A stretch of 64,000 nucleotides of DNA from Pleurocapsa sp. MO_226.B13 (GTDB lineage: Bacteria; Cyanobacteriota; Cyanobacteriia; Cyanobacteriales; Xenococcaceae). Position 1 is the first letter of the stretch; each line of letters begins with the position of its first letter. Below the pieces are notes generated by a model. It did not search any database. It worked only from the letters and a program-made list of their open reading frames with translations, and was not told the DNA's origin. Positions 29,458 to 38,416 of this stretch are shown here, piece after piece. The stretch lies in assembly GCA_030064795.1 (NCBI GenBank), contig JASJEI010000007.1, positions 3,135-67,134 on the forward strand, given 5' to 3'. The position numbers and the translations under genes were made by a program.

Positions 29458-30723
29458 TTGAAGTTATTTCAACAGCGCATTGTAAAATTTCTCTTTGGTG
29501 GTGGTGTCGCAGCAGCCTTCAATTTATTACTGATTTATATTTTGATTGAATGGTTGGGGTTTGATACGGCTCTGTTACGCAATTTGGCAAATATTATTGC
29601 GATCGAACTATCCCTAATCTTCAGCTTTTTTATCTATCGGATTTGGGTTTGGCCGGGGGGAGTATGGCGTATTTCCTCAGTTTTATTTAAGCAACTGCCT
29701 CTCTATCATTTATCCGCAGGTACGGCAGTCTTATTGCGGATTTTGGTCGTCTTTCCCCTGTTAGATAAATTGGGAGTAGACTATGGCATCAATACCATAA
29801 TTGGAGTTTTACTGAGTGCGATTACTAACTATTTAATTAGCGATCGCCTTGTCTTCAAGCCCGAAGAAACCGAGCTACACTATCCTGAAGGCTTGGAAAG
29901 TTCTCAACATCCAGATCGAGCTAAAAATCGCTCCAAATTTAACCAGAGTAAAACCGCCGTTAAATTATTTTCCATTGTCATCCCCGCCTACAATGAAGAA
30001 GGATGCATTGCTAAGACGATTGAATCTCTGACCCAAACCCTAGACGAAGCGATAATTCCCCACGAAATTTTAGTAGTCAACGATAACAGTCGCGATCGCA
30101 CTGAAGCCATCTTACAAGATATTTGTGCTTACAATCATCGCGTCCGCTACATCAACAATTATTATCCCAATGGTTTTGGTTTTGCAGTACGCTGCGGAGT
30201 CGAGAATTTTGCTGGAGATGCAGTAGCAATTGTCATGGCGGATAGTTCTGATTCTCCAGACGACCTAGTAAGTTACTATCACAAGCTGCAAGAAGGTTAT
30301 GAATGCGTATTTGGTTCGCGCTTTATTCGAGGCGGAAAAATAATTGACTATCCCATTCATAAGTTATCGATCAATCGCCTAGCAAATCTATTTGTTAAAG
30401 TCTTGTTTGGATTTAAATACAATGATACGACTAATGCTTTCAAAGCTTATCGTCGCGAAGTAATTGAAGGGATTTTTCCTTTGATCTCCCATCACTTTAA
30501 CTTAACCGTAGAAATGCCTTTAAAAGCGATAATTCGCGGTTATTCCTACACCACGATTCCTATTTCCTGGCGCAACCGTCAAACGGGAGTTTCTAAACTG
30601 AAAATCAAAGAAATGGGCAGTCGTTATTTATTTATTACTCTTTACCTCTTTTTAGAAAAAATGTTGTCTCGTGGCGATTATGTCCGCAAGTCATCCCCTT
30701 CTTTGGTAAAAACAGGTAATTAG
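29458..30723 (+). CDS. GtrA-like membrane domain fused to GT2 (polyprenyl-phosphate glycosyltransferase)
   Basis: 421 residues. The start is a TTG backed by GAGGAG eight bases upstream; no ATG is near. Residues 1-130 form a four-helix GtrA-like domain (FLFGGGVAAAFNLLLIYIL, later LLSAITNYLISDRLVF). Residues 170-390 are a GT2 domain of the dolichol-phosphate mannosyltransferase/GtrB kind: FSIVIPAYNEEGCI, VVNDNSRD, IVMADSSDSPDD (metal site) and FGSRFIRGG. Such proteins move a sugar from a nucleotide onto undecaprenyl phosphate, and GtrA-type helices are thought to flip it. The product could feed the neighbouring membrane protein. Gap of 54 bases to the gene before. Confidence 0.88.
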   Translation: MKLFQQRIVKFLFGGGVAAAFNLLLIYILIEWLGFDTALLRNLANIIAIELSLIFSFFIYRIWVWPGGVWRISSVLFKQLPLYHLSAGTAVLLRILVVFPLLDKLGVDYGINTIIGVLLSAITNYLISDRLVFKPEETELHYPEGLESSQHPDRAKNRSKFNQSKTAVKLFSIVIPAYNEEGCIAKTIESLTQTLDEAIIPHEILVVNDNSRDRTEAILQDICAYNHRVRYINNYYPNGFGFAVRCGVENFAGDAVAIVMADSSDSPDDLVSYYHKLQEGYECVFGSRFIRGGKIIDYPIHKLSINRLANLFVKVLFGFKYNDTTNAFKAYRREVIEGIFPLISHHFNLTVEMPLKAIIRGYSYTTIPISWRNRQTGVSKLKIKEMGSRYLFITLYLFLEKMLSRGDYVRKSSPSLVKTGN

Positions 30724-30757
30724 TTGGAATCAGTTTTTTAAGAATTTTCAAGATTGA

Positions 30758-31825
30758 ATGAGTAACAAAATTTTAATCTCAGGAGGTGCTGGTTTTGTTG
30801 GTAGTTCCCTGGCAATTGGACTAAAACAATTACATCCAGACTGGAAGATCGTTTGTTTAGACAATCTACGACGTAGAGGTTCAGAACTAAATTTACCTCG
30901 GTTTAAAGCCTTGGGAATTGAGTTTACCCACGGCGATGTCCGCTTCACTGACGATCTAGATCCTCAAGTTCTAGATGTCGATCTAATTGTTGACTGTTCG
31001 GCCGAACCTTCAGTCCTAGCTGGCGTTAGTTCGCCTCAATATGTCCTCAATACCAACCTAGTCGGCACGATTAATATTCTAGAATTAGCCAGAAAAACCC
31101 AGGCTGGTTTATTATTTCTCTCTACGAGTCGGGTTTATTCGATCGCGCCTCTATCCAATCTTAATATTATCGAAACTTCGACTAGATTGGAACTTGCTAG
31201 CGAGCAAACTATCCCTGGAGTATCTTATCAAGGCATTACCGAAGACTTTCCCCTCGATAGCTATCGTTCTCTCTATGGTACGACCAAGCTGGCATCGGAA
31301 CTTTTAATTGCTGAATATCGACAATCCTATGGTTTACAGGCGATTGTCAACCGTTGCGGTATCCTGACTGGCCCCTGGCAAATGGGTAAGGTAGATCAGG
31401 GAGTAGTAGTACTGTGGTTGGCCGCTCACTATTTCCGTAAGTCTCTTAAGTATATCGGCTATGGTGGTACGGGCAAACAAGTCAGAGATTTTCTCCACGT
31501 TCGTGACTTATTGAGGTTAGTAGATTACCAATTAAACAATTTTGACTCCCTAGATGGAGATGTCTTAAACGTGGGTGGTGGCAGATATAGCAATCTTTCT
31601 CTCCTAGAAATGACGCATTTGTGTCAAGAAATTACGGGAAACACCATTGAGATCGAGCCTGTAACTACCGAAAGAACGGGAGATATTCCAATTTATATCA
31701 CCGATTGCGATCGCCTACAGCAAAAAATTCAATGGCAACCTAAGATTAAACCACAAGAAACTTTTGCAGATATTTATAACTGGATTGTCGCTCATGAGGA
31801 TAGTTTGCGTCCAATTTTAGCTTGA
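30758..31825 (+). CDS. NAD-dependent nucleotide-sugar epimerase/dehydratase (CDP-paratose 2-epimerase-like)
   Basis: 355 residues, extended SDR fold. NAD loop GGAGFVGSS at 9-17, catalytic STS at 122-124 and YGTTK at 173-177. The block VDCSAEPSVLAG (78-89), with VLNTNLVGTINILELAR, and the C-terminal RTGDIPIYITDC are like CDP-paratose/CDP-tyvelose 2-epimerases (TyvE). It should supply a modified sugar nucleotide for the glycan cluster; the exact sugar is not determined. It is the last gene of the tight run, 34 bases after the GT2 gene. Confidence 0.85.
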   Translation: MSNKILISGGAGFVGSSLAIGLKQLHPDWKIVCLDNLRRRGSELNLPRFKALGIEFTHGDVRFTDDLDPQVLDVDLIVDCSAEPSVLAGVSSPQYVLNTNLVGTINILELARKTQAGLLFLSTSRVYSIAPLSNLNIIETSTRLELASEQTIPGVSYQGITEDFPLDSYRSLYGTTKLASELLIAEYRQSYGLQAIVNRCGILTGPWQMGKVDQGVVVLWLAAHYFRKSLKYIGYGGTGKQVRDFLHVRDLLRLVDYQLNNFDSLDGDVLNVGGGRYSNLSLLEMTHLCQEITGNTIEIEPVTTERTGDIPIYITDCDRLQQKIQWQPKIKPQETFADIYNWIVAHEDSLRPILA

Positions 31826-31893
31826 ATTCAACCAGATTGAACCGTGAGGCATAATTCGGTTTCTGATAATATCTTCAGGGTGCATCAGCGGCC

Positions 31894-32187
31894 TTGTTTT
31901 CTTTTCAGAAGGTGAGGTTTAAATTCTTCTTTTCGGGGAGTGAATATATAAGAAAAGCGATCGCTGAAATTATTGGTTGGCAGGGTAAAGTAGTTATCGT
32001 TCCTAAAAGCCAGATGCTCGACAGTTGGAACTTTGAGGCTAATCTCGACCAACACTGGATTACAGATTCAACTCGCATTCGCACTGAATTAGGCTACAGA
32101 GAAATTTGCGATCGCCAGCTATCAAGATTAAAAATACTAGAAAAAATAAAAAAATGCTCGAACTATTTTTGTTTGATTAAAAATTAG
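31894..32187 (+). pseudogene. C-terminal remnant of an NAD-dependent epimerase
   Basis: The frame reads EIIGWQGKVVIVPKSQM, then HWITDSTRIRTELGYREI, the C-terminal part of a different SDR-type epimerase (the W.G.VV.VP ... DSxRIRxELGY pattern). The Rossmann part and active site are absent and the C-terminus drifts into low-complexity Lys/Ile. A dead leftover beside the cluster, suggesting past gene turnover there. Confidence 0.55.
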
Positions 32188-32247
32188 AAACATTCTGTTA
32201 AATTATTTTAAAACAATTTTAGTCAAGTTGTCCGACACCATAACGAG

Positions 32248-32517
32248 CTAGAAGATATGTACATTTGTCGTAGATTCTTTTAGCTGTAACTGACTGATAA
32301 TTACTATTATTTTTATATACTCAACTACAACTTGCCAAAAATCACTAATTGCCGTTTCCATTTCTGCTAATTCTATATAAGCCGATCCCCGCCTATAATA
32401 AGCTCTTAAAAATTCTGTAGATACAGAATGAAATTGAATAATACGCTCAAAATCGTTTATGGCATTTCTAAAGTTTTTCAAACCAAAATAAGCTAATCCT
32501 CTATCAAGATAACTGCT
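32248..32517 (-). pseudogene. TPR-protein fragment
   Basis: The minus-strand frame, opening after a TAG near 32518, reads YLDRGLAYFGLKNFRNAINDF and then AYYRRGSAYIELAEMETAI: two TPR units (LxRGxAYxxLxxxxxAIxDF). There is no ATG and the C-terminus after the second unit is unrelated. Probably a piece of a larger TPR protein. It may be expressed as a short peptide, but I see no sign of that. Confidence 0.45.
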
Positions 32518-32578
32518 CTACTTAAGCTATGAATTAATTATAAGATCGCGATCGCCAAGATCGAGATGATTCTCTTCA

Positions 32579-32602
32579 AAAAAAAATCAGGCGATCTCGC
32601 CT
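32579..32602 (-). terminator. hairpin plus T-run on the minus strand
   Basis: AGGCGA-TC-TCGCCT arms; read on the minus strand the hairpin is followed by GA and nine T. It would stop minus-strand transcription entering from the dehydratase gene side. No minus-strand gene ends here now. Confidence 0.4.
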
Positions 32603-32685
32603 AAACTTGGAAAGTATCTCAATTAAATAGGTTGAATTATTTAGTAGAGTAAATGAGAAGATAAGGAAGAATTTTTTGATGAAGG

Positions 32686-33675
32686 ATGGATATTACCGAA
32701 GCTATTGGCGATTTCTCTACACAATTACCAGTTACATACAAAGACATTAAAATGGCAGCCGAGCGTCTCAAAGATCGATCTCATGTTACGCCAGTCTTGA
32801 CTTCTACTACAGTAGATAACTTAACTAACGCTAGAGTATTCTTTAAATGCGAAAACTTTCAGCGTACTGGTTCGTTTAAATTTCGCGGTGCTTATAATGC
32901 CCTATCTCAATTATCAGTAACCCAAAAACAACGGGGAGTAATTACCTATTCTTCAGGAAATCACGCTCAGGCGATCGCCTTATCTGGTAAACTACTCGAT
33001 ATTCCCACAACTATTGTCATGCCCAGAAATGCTCCAGAAGTCAAACTGGCAGCTACTCGTGGTTATGGTGCAGAAGTAATCCTTTACGAACCCTCAGAAA
33101 CAAACAGGGAAGAACTAGCAAAAAAATTAGCACGAGAAAAAAACCTTACTATTATTCCTCCTTACGACCATCGAGATGTTATTGCTGGACAAGGTACAGT
33201 TGCTAAAGAATTAATTGAAACAGTAGGCAAGTTAGATATCCTACTTGTCTGTTGTGGAGGAGGAGGCTTAATTTCAGGATGTGCCATAGCTGCCAAAAAC
33301 TTAATTCCTAATTGTCAAGTAATTGGAGTCGAACCAGAAGCAGCAGATGATGCTACTCGCTCTTTTTACAGTAAAACACTCCAAACTGTTTGTAACCCCG
33401 ACACTATTGCCGATGGTGCGCGGACTCCTTCTCTCGGTCAGTTAAATTTTCCTTTGGTATTAGGATATGTAGATCGAATGGTTACAGTATCGGAGGATGC
33501 AATTCGACGTACCACGATCTTTTTGTGGTCGCGTTTAAAAATTGTCGTCGAACCTACTGGTACTTTAGCTGCTGCTGCCTTGTTAGAGAAGAAAATTACC
33601 GCACCCAATAAAAAAATAGGCGTAATTATCAGCGGTGGAAATGTAGATGTTCAAAAGCTGCTAAAAGATTTTTGA
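32686..33675 (+). CDS. PLP-dependent threonine dehydratase/serine racemase-like enzyme
   Basis: 329 residues, fold-type II PLP enzyme. Schiff-base lysine in TGSFKFRGA (Lys65), cofactor loop SSGNHAQAIA (89-98) and phosphate loop CCGGGGLISG. At about 330 residues it lacks the C-terminal ACT regulatory domain of biosynthetic IlvA, so it is the catabolic/serine racemase/threo-3-hydroxyaspartate ammonia-lyase type. It would deaminate L-threonine or L-serine, or racemise serine; sequence alone does not decide. ATG start. It faces the permease gene tail to tail. Confidence 0.88.
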   Translation: MDITEAIGDFSTQLPVTYKDIKMAAERLKDRSHVTPVLTSTTVDNLTNARVFFKCENFQRTGSFKFRGAYNALSQLSVTQKQRGVITYSSGNHAQAIALSGKLLDIPTTIVMPRNAPEVKLAATRGYGAEVILYEPSETNREELAKKLAREKNLTIIPPYDHRDVIAGQGTVAKELIETVGKLDILLVCCGGGGLISGCAIAAKNLIPNCQVIGVEPEAADDATRSFYSKTLQTVCNPDTIADGARTPSLGQLNFPLVLGYVDRMVTVSEDAIRRTTIFLWSRLKIVVEPTGTLAAAALLEKKITAPNKKIGVIISGGNVDVQKLLKDF

Positions 33676-33757
33676 TGACTTCTCCCCTACTTCCCCATCT
33701 CCCCAAGCTTACCTGGCTAGAGAAAGCAGGCTTTAAAATAGTCCATCTAAAGTGATT

Positions 33758-34636
33758 CTAAGCGCGGACTTTTTTCAGCATCCAAGCAGTAATTGCTACT
33801 GCGACAATTAATAAGAGAAAAGTTACTACTACCAAGGCTGCACCATAGCCAAAATCTAGATAGCGCATCACCGTCGAATAAATATAAATCGAAACTGTCT
33901 CTGTTGTTCCCGCAGGGCCACCTCCTGTCATTACCTGCACCAAATCGAAAACACCAAAAGATTGAGCAAACCTAAACAACAGGGCAATTAGAATTTGTGG
34001 CATTAATAAAGGGAGGGTAATTTGATAAAAACTTTGCCAAGGACTCGCCCCGTCCATTTTGTGTGCTTCGTAGAGATCTTCGGGAATCGATTGCAAGCCA
34101 GCCAGTAAAATAATGCTAATAAAAGGAGTTGTTTTCCAAACGTCGGCAACAATTAAAGCAATCATCGCCAAAGCGGGCGTTCCTAACCAATTAATTCCCG
34201 TGTCAATTAATCCTAGTCGGCTGAGAATATCATTGACCACCCCATATTGATCGTTAAAAATCCAGGCCCAAGCCAAACCCATAACAGCAGTAGGTAAAGC
34301 CCAGGGAATAACTGCGATCGTCCGTACAACTCCCCGACCAAAAAATGATTTATTAAGAACTAAAGCCACACCCAGTCCTAACAGTAGTTCTAAAACTACA
34401 CTGGCTATAGTAAAAATTGAAGTATTGTAAATACTTTGCCAAAATCTACCGTCTCCCAACATCCTTTGATAGTTAGCAAAACCCGTAAACACTGGTTGCA
34501 GTTGAGTACCCAAATTTTCTGTAAACCAACTCAAATAGAATGCTCTGGCGATCGGGTAAATAAATACCAAACCTAAAATTAGTAAAGCAGGAAACAATAA
34601 CAGCCAGCCCGTAATTTTTTCTTGTTTATTAAGCAT
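33758..34636 (-). CDS. sugar ABC transporter permease (MalF/UgpA type)
   Basis: 292 residues from the ATG at 34636; the frame is open a further 37 codons but that part is not permease-like. Six hydrophobic segments, starting WLLLFPALLILGLVFIYPI. The EAA loop that docks on the ATPase reads EDLYEAHKMDGASPWQSFYQITLPLLMP. This is the first of the usual two permeases of a binding-protein-dependent sugar (maltose, trehalose or glucosylglycerol type) importer in the inner membrane. The second permease, binding protein and ATPase are not adjacent, so its partners must be elsewhere. Confidence 0.9.
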   Translation of the reverse strand: MLNKQEKITGWLLLFPALLILGLVFIYPIARAFYLSWFTENLGTQLQPVFTGFANYQRMLGDGRFWQSIYNTSIFTIASVVLELLLGLGVALVLNKSFFGRGVVRTIAVIPWALPTAVMGLAWAWIFNDQYGVVNDILSRLGLIDTGINWLGTPALAMIALIVADVWKTTPFISIILLAGLQSIPEDLYEAHKMDGASPWQSFYQITLPLLMPQILIALLFRFAQSFGVFDLVQVMTGGGPAGTTETVSIYIYSTVMRYLDFGYGAALVVVTFLLLIVAVAITAWMLKKVRA

Positions 34637-34803
34637 TTTTCTAGGTTTTTCTAGGTTTATAGGTGCAATCTTTGACAAAAATTTTAGGGTAACTGTGTCA
34701 AGATAACCATGTATTCTCAGTAACAAAATCTTATCAAAAGACACCAAATAGCAGATAATATTAGGCGGGGACTATGATTATATATTGAATTTACCCGTAA
34801 GCC

Positions 34804-35784
34804 ATGCCCAAGACTAAACGTAAAACTTTTTTACTAGATTTTGAAAAACCTCTTTGCGAACTAGAGTCAAGGATCGAGCAGATCAAAACCCTAGCTGAAG
34901 AAAACCAAGTAGATGTCTCGACTGAGATTTCTCAATTAGAGGTTAGGGCCCAACAGCTACGTCAAGAAATATTTAGTACCTTAACCCCTGGTCAAAGACT
35001 ACAGCTAGCCCGCCATCCTCGTCGTCCTAGTACCCTAGATTATATCCAAGCTATTAGTGATGAATGGTTAGAACTTCATGGCGATCGCGGTGGTTATGAC
35101 GACCCTGCTTTAGTTGGAGGCGTAGCCCGGATTAATGGTCGTCCAGTGGTAATCATCGGACATCAAAAAGGTCGAGATACCAAGGATAACGTCGCTCGCA
35201 ATTTTGGTATGGCTTTCCCTGGTGGCTACCGCAAAGCTATACGCTTGATGAAGCACGCCAATAAGTTTGATATGCCTATTCTCACTTTTATCGATACTCC
35301 TGGAGCGTGGTCGGGAGTAGAAGCAGAGAAACTAGGTCAAGGAGAGGCGATCGCCTACAATCTCAGACAAATGTTCGGTTTCGATGTTCCAATTGTCTGT
35401 ACCGTGATTGGTGAAGGCGGATCTGGTGGTGCATTGGGTATCGGTGTAGCAGATCGGCTGTTAATGTTAGAACACTCAGTTTATACCGTTGCTAGCCCCG
35501 AAGCCTGTGCTGCAATTCTTTGGAAAGATGCTAAAAAATCCGACCGTGCAGCAGCAGCCTTAAAAATTACTTCCTGGGATCTAAAAGAATTGGGTTTGAT
35601 CGATGAAATTATTCCCGAACCCAGTAGTGGAGCGCACGCTAGTCCTGTAGAAGCAGCAGCAAAATTAAAAGAAGTTATTTGGAAAAACCTAGAGCAACTG
35701 TGGCAAATGACTCCTCAGCAAAGAAAAGAATTACGCTACGAAAAATTCCGCAATATGGGTCAGTTTGAAACAATACCAGACTGA
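34804..35784 (+). CDS. accA: acetyl-CoA carboxylase carboxyltransferase subunit alpha
   Basis: 326 residues, normal length. The N-terminus has the alpha-subunit helical part ([18 protein letters not shown]). The carboxyltransferase core has [44 protein letters not shown] and [14 protein letters not shown]. With AccD it transfers CO2 from carboxybiotin to acetyl-CoA, the first step of fatty acid synthesis. AccD is not nearby, as is common in cyanobacteria. Starts with ATG; divergent from the permease gene. Confidence 0.97.
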   Translation: MPKTKRKTFLLDFEKPLCELESRIEQIKTLAEENQVDVSTEISQLEVRAQQLRQEIFSTLTPGQRLQLARHPRRPSTLDYIQAISDEWLELHGDRGGYDDPALVGGVARINGRPVVIIGHQKGRDTKDNVARNFGMAFPGGYRKAIRLMKHANKFDMPILTFIDTPGAWSGVEAEKLGQGEAIAYNLRQMFGFDVPIVCTVIGEGGSGGALGIGVADRLLMLEHSVYTVASPEACAAILWKDAKKSDRAAAALKITSWDLKELGLIDEIIPEPSSGAHASPVEAAAKLKEVIWKNLEQLWQMTPQQRKELRYEKFRNMGQFETIPD

Positions 35785-35816
35785 TCGATTAGACTGGTTG
35801 TTTTGTAATAGCCTCC

Positions 35817-35915
35817 GAACCAATCTTTGTTGTTAGTTTGTAGATACATACGCGGTTAAAATGCACAGATGGGCTAACTCTACTTTCTATGTGGAGCAAT
35901 GGATTGGTTCTTTTT
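35817..35915 (+). ncRNA. candidate structured RNA or complex terminator after accA
   Basis: GAACCAATC (35817-35825) pairs perfectly with GATTGGTTC (35902-35910), extended by a G-U pair and, past one bulge, by TTGTT with AGCAA. Inside, GTTAG (35832-35836) pairs with CTAAC (35874-35878), and CTAC (35880-35883) with GTGG (35891-35894), giving a three-way junction. Five T follow the outer helix at once. It begins 32 bases after the accA stop. It could be the accA terminator, a 3'-UTR small RNA or an independent one. It fits no RNA family I know. Pairing was judged by eye. Confidence 0.35.
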
Positions 35916-36296
35916 GCTCGATTTTCCCAGTCAGTTAATTTTGCTTTTGGCAATCTAACTAATTAGTAATGCTATAATTGCAAAGGCAACATTTTGTTAC
36001 ATTATTTTTAATGTATTGTTGCAAGCAAATGTACTAATTTGCTAAAGCTCTAGTGGCAGTAGAGCTTCAAATACAAGTAGCAGGCGATAGTATATCAAGT
36101 CTAATAACTACTTACATTTACTTACATTATTTTAGATCTGGCATCATCGATGGTAGAAGCATTTAGCAAGATTGAATTATTAGATGATTAAGGTGATTAT
36201 ACTTGAGGATGCAGTTCGATCGCTGAATCAAAAGCTACCTAAAAGAAAATGCAATTTTTAAATAAAGATAAGTTCGAGCAATCATAACCAACAATA
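35916..36296. other. intergenic upstream of SDR gene
   Basis: About 380 AT-rich bases with no recognised gene. The only notable item is the tandem TTTACTTACATT-like stretch near 36113-36129. Confidence 0.45.
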
Positions 36297-37031
36297 ATGA
36301 ATCCACCCTCAAATCAACTACGAGCAATAGTGACAGGTGCAAGTAGTGGTATCGGAAAAGCAACTGCTTTAGCCTTTGCTAAATCAGGTATTGGGGTTGC
36401 TTTAGTCAGCCGTTCTACAGACAAGTTAGAAACCGTAGCTAAGGAAATAAAAGCTCTAAAGACAGGGGCCAAGGTAAAAACTTATCCTTTGGATCTGGAA
36501 ATACTAGATCGGGTAAAACAGCAAATTAGCGAGATTTGCCTTGATTTTGGCCCAATTAATATCTTGGTTAATAATGCAGGAATAGGCTACACCAATTCTT
36601 TAAATAACACGCCCTTAGAAGATTGGCAAAAAGTACTCGATCTTAATTTAACTAGTGCTTTTCAGTGTATTCAGGGAGTTTTGCCTCAGATGCGCGATCG
36701 CCACTCAGGAACTATTATTAACGTTGCCTCCATTGCTGCTTTTAATGCTTTTCCTGACTGGGGTGCATATGGCGTGAGCAAAGCAGCTTTAGTTGCTTTG
36801 GGTAAAGCGTTATCAGCAGAAGAGAGGGAACATGGTATTCGCACTGTAACTATTTCTCCAGGTTCGGTCAATACTCCGATCTGGGATACAGATACCGTAC
36901 AAGCAGATTATAATCGGGAAGCAATGTTGACCCCAGAAATTGTTGCCCAATCAATACTCCATACAGCTTTGCTACCCGAGCGAGCGGTAGTAGAAGAAAT
37001 GATCGTTATGCCCAGTGGAGGGGCTTTATAA
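36297..37031 (+). CDS. SDR-family short-chain dehydrogenase
   Basis: 244 residues, classical SDR. Cofactor loop TGASSGIG at 13-20, NNAG at 92-95 and catalytic Ser145, Tyr158, Lys162 (YGVSK). Arg39 in VSRS after the second strand favours NADP. Resembles 3-oxoacyl-ACP reductase-like and sepiapterin-reductase-like SDRs. It lies 60 bases before folE on the same strand, so a pterin-related role (reduction after GTP cyclohydrolase) is worth considering, but substrate cannot be read from sequence. ATG start. Confidence 0.88.
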   Translation: MNPPSNQLRAIVTGASSGIGKATALAFAKSGIGVALVSRSTDKLETVAKEIKALKTGAKVKTYPLDLEILDRVKQQISEICLDFGPINILVNNAGIGYTNSLNNTPLEDWQKVLDLNLTSAFQCIQGVLPQMRDRHSGTIINVASIAAFNAFPDWGAYGVSKAALVALGKALSAEEREHGIRTVTISPGSVNTPIWDTDTVQADYNREAMLTPEIVAQSILHTALLPERAVVEEMIVMPSGGAL

Positions 37032-37091
37032 ATAACGCCGAACCTTAAATTTAGTAGCAAGAGGATAGAGTTTTACTCACATTAATAAATT

Positions 37092-37820
37092 ATGACAACA
37101 GTTTCTTCTAACGATTCTGGTCGTTCAAAATCTTTAAATAGCAATGGTTCTAATCCCCTAAAATCTAGCCTGTTAGAGCAGCTTGCTAGTAGACCCGACC
37201 GTAATACTCACAATGGTAAAGCAGCCCAAATCAAGGCAACTTCTGAAGCTGCTAAAGAAAAAATGATGGCAGCAGTATATACCATGTTGGAGTCGGTAGG
37301 CGAAGATCCAGAACGAGAAGGATTGCTGAAGACTCCTAAGCGAGTTGCTGAAGCGATGCAATATTTAACTAGTGGCTACAATCAGTCCCTAGAAGAGCTA
37401 GTTAATGGAGCAATATTTGATGAAGGACACAATGAGATGGTTCTGGTTAGAGATATCAACTTCTTTAGCCTTTGCGAACATCATATGCTGCCCTTTATGG
37501 GTAGAGCGCACGTAGCATATATACCCAATCAAAAAGTAGTGGGGTTGAGTAAACTGGCGCGTATTGTCGAAATGTATGCCCGCCGTTTGCAGGTACAGGA
37601 GCGTTTGACCCGTCAAATTGCCGAAGCAATTCAAGAAGTCTTAGAGCCTCAAGGAGTTGCTGTAGTTATGGAAGCAACTCATATGTGTATGACCATGCGC
37701 GGAGTACAAAAACCTGGTTCTTGGACGGTTACTAGTGCCATGCTGGGTGTATTTCAAGATGAACAAAAGACCCGCGAAGAATTTTTAAATCTAATTCGTC
37801 ATCAGCCTAATTTCACCTAG
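37092..37820 (+). CDS. folE: GTP cyclohydrolase I
   Basis: 242 residues. The catalytic core starts near 55 after a low-complexity Ser/Asn-rich N-terminal extension. Zinc ligands Cys128 and His131 in [10 protein letters not shown] and Cys199 in HMCMTMRG are present, with [10 protein letters not shown] and the [11 protein letters not shown] block. It opens GTP and forms 7,8-dihydroneopterin triphosphate, the start of folate and pterin synthesis. Probably co-transcribed with the SDR gene before it and ended by the hairpin at 37903. Confidence 0.97.
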   Translation: MTTVSSNDSGRSKSLNSNGSNPLKSSLLEQLASRPDRNTHNGKAAQIKATSEAAKEKMMAAVYTMLESVGEDPEREGLLKTPKRVAEAMQYLTSGYNQSLEELVNGAIFDEGHNEMVLVRDINFFSLCEHHMLPFMGRAHVAYIPNQKVVGLSKLARIVEMYARRLQVQERLTRQIAEAIQEVLEPQGVAVVMEATHMCMTMRGVQKPGSWTVTSAMLGVFQDEQKTREEFLNLIRHQPNFT

Positions 37821-37902
37821 ATCGATCTGGGGATTTAATCTGGATCGAGATTAGTCCGACCATAAAATAACTTGTACTCAATCATTATTATGGATGCAAG
37901 AT

Positions 37903-37930
37903 GGCGAGCAAATACAGCTCGCCGTTTTTT
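37903..37930 (+). terminator. rho-independent terminator of folE
   Basis: Perfect seven-base arms GGCGAGC / GCTCGCC around a seven-base loop, then GTTTTTT, about 80 bases after the folE stop. Confidence 0.85.
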
Positions 37931-38416
37931 ATAGATGGATTTTATTTAAACATTATTTTTTGATTGTTTAGCTCGCTTGAATCTTAGTTGAAAACACTAA
38001 ATTATATTATGAAGATAATCTGAATTTAATTAGCGATCGCCTTCTCAGGTATCCAATCTACTCCAATACCAAATTATTCATTATTTTCTTATTCATCGGG
38101 CGCTCGTTTTTTTCGTAGCAGTGTTTAGATCTGGTCGATATCTTCTTAAAATACTCATAAAAAATAAAGTGGCGATAAAGATAAACAAGATACGAATCCA
38201 AGAAATCTACAATAAAATATTTTTTTAATCTACGTATTTTATATATGAAATATTTGATTTAGATGAAATAAATATAAAGTAAAGGCTATTTTGAATTCAA
38301 AAAAATATCTTTTTTTCACCTATCAATACTGCTTACAAGTCTATCCTAGATGGTAATAGAAAAAATTAATTACCTAGAAATAATTGATTTTAAATAAGTA
38401 GTAAATTGAAATCAAA
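37931..38416. other. long AT-rich intergenic region before metalloprotease gene
   Basis: About 490 bases, strongly AT-rich, after the folE terminator. No gene seen. It should carry the promoter and any control sites for the metalloprotease gene. Confidence 0.5.
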
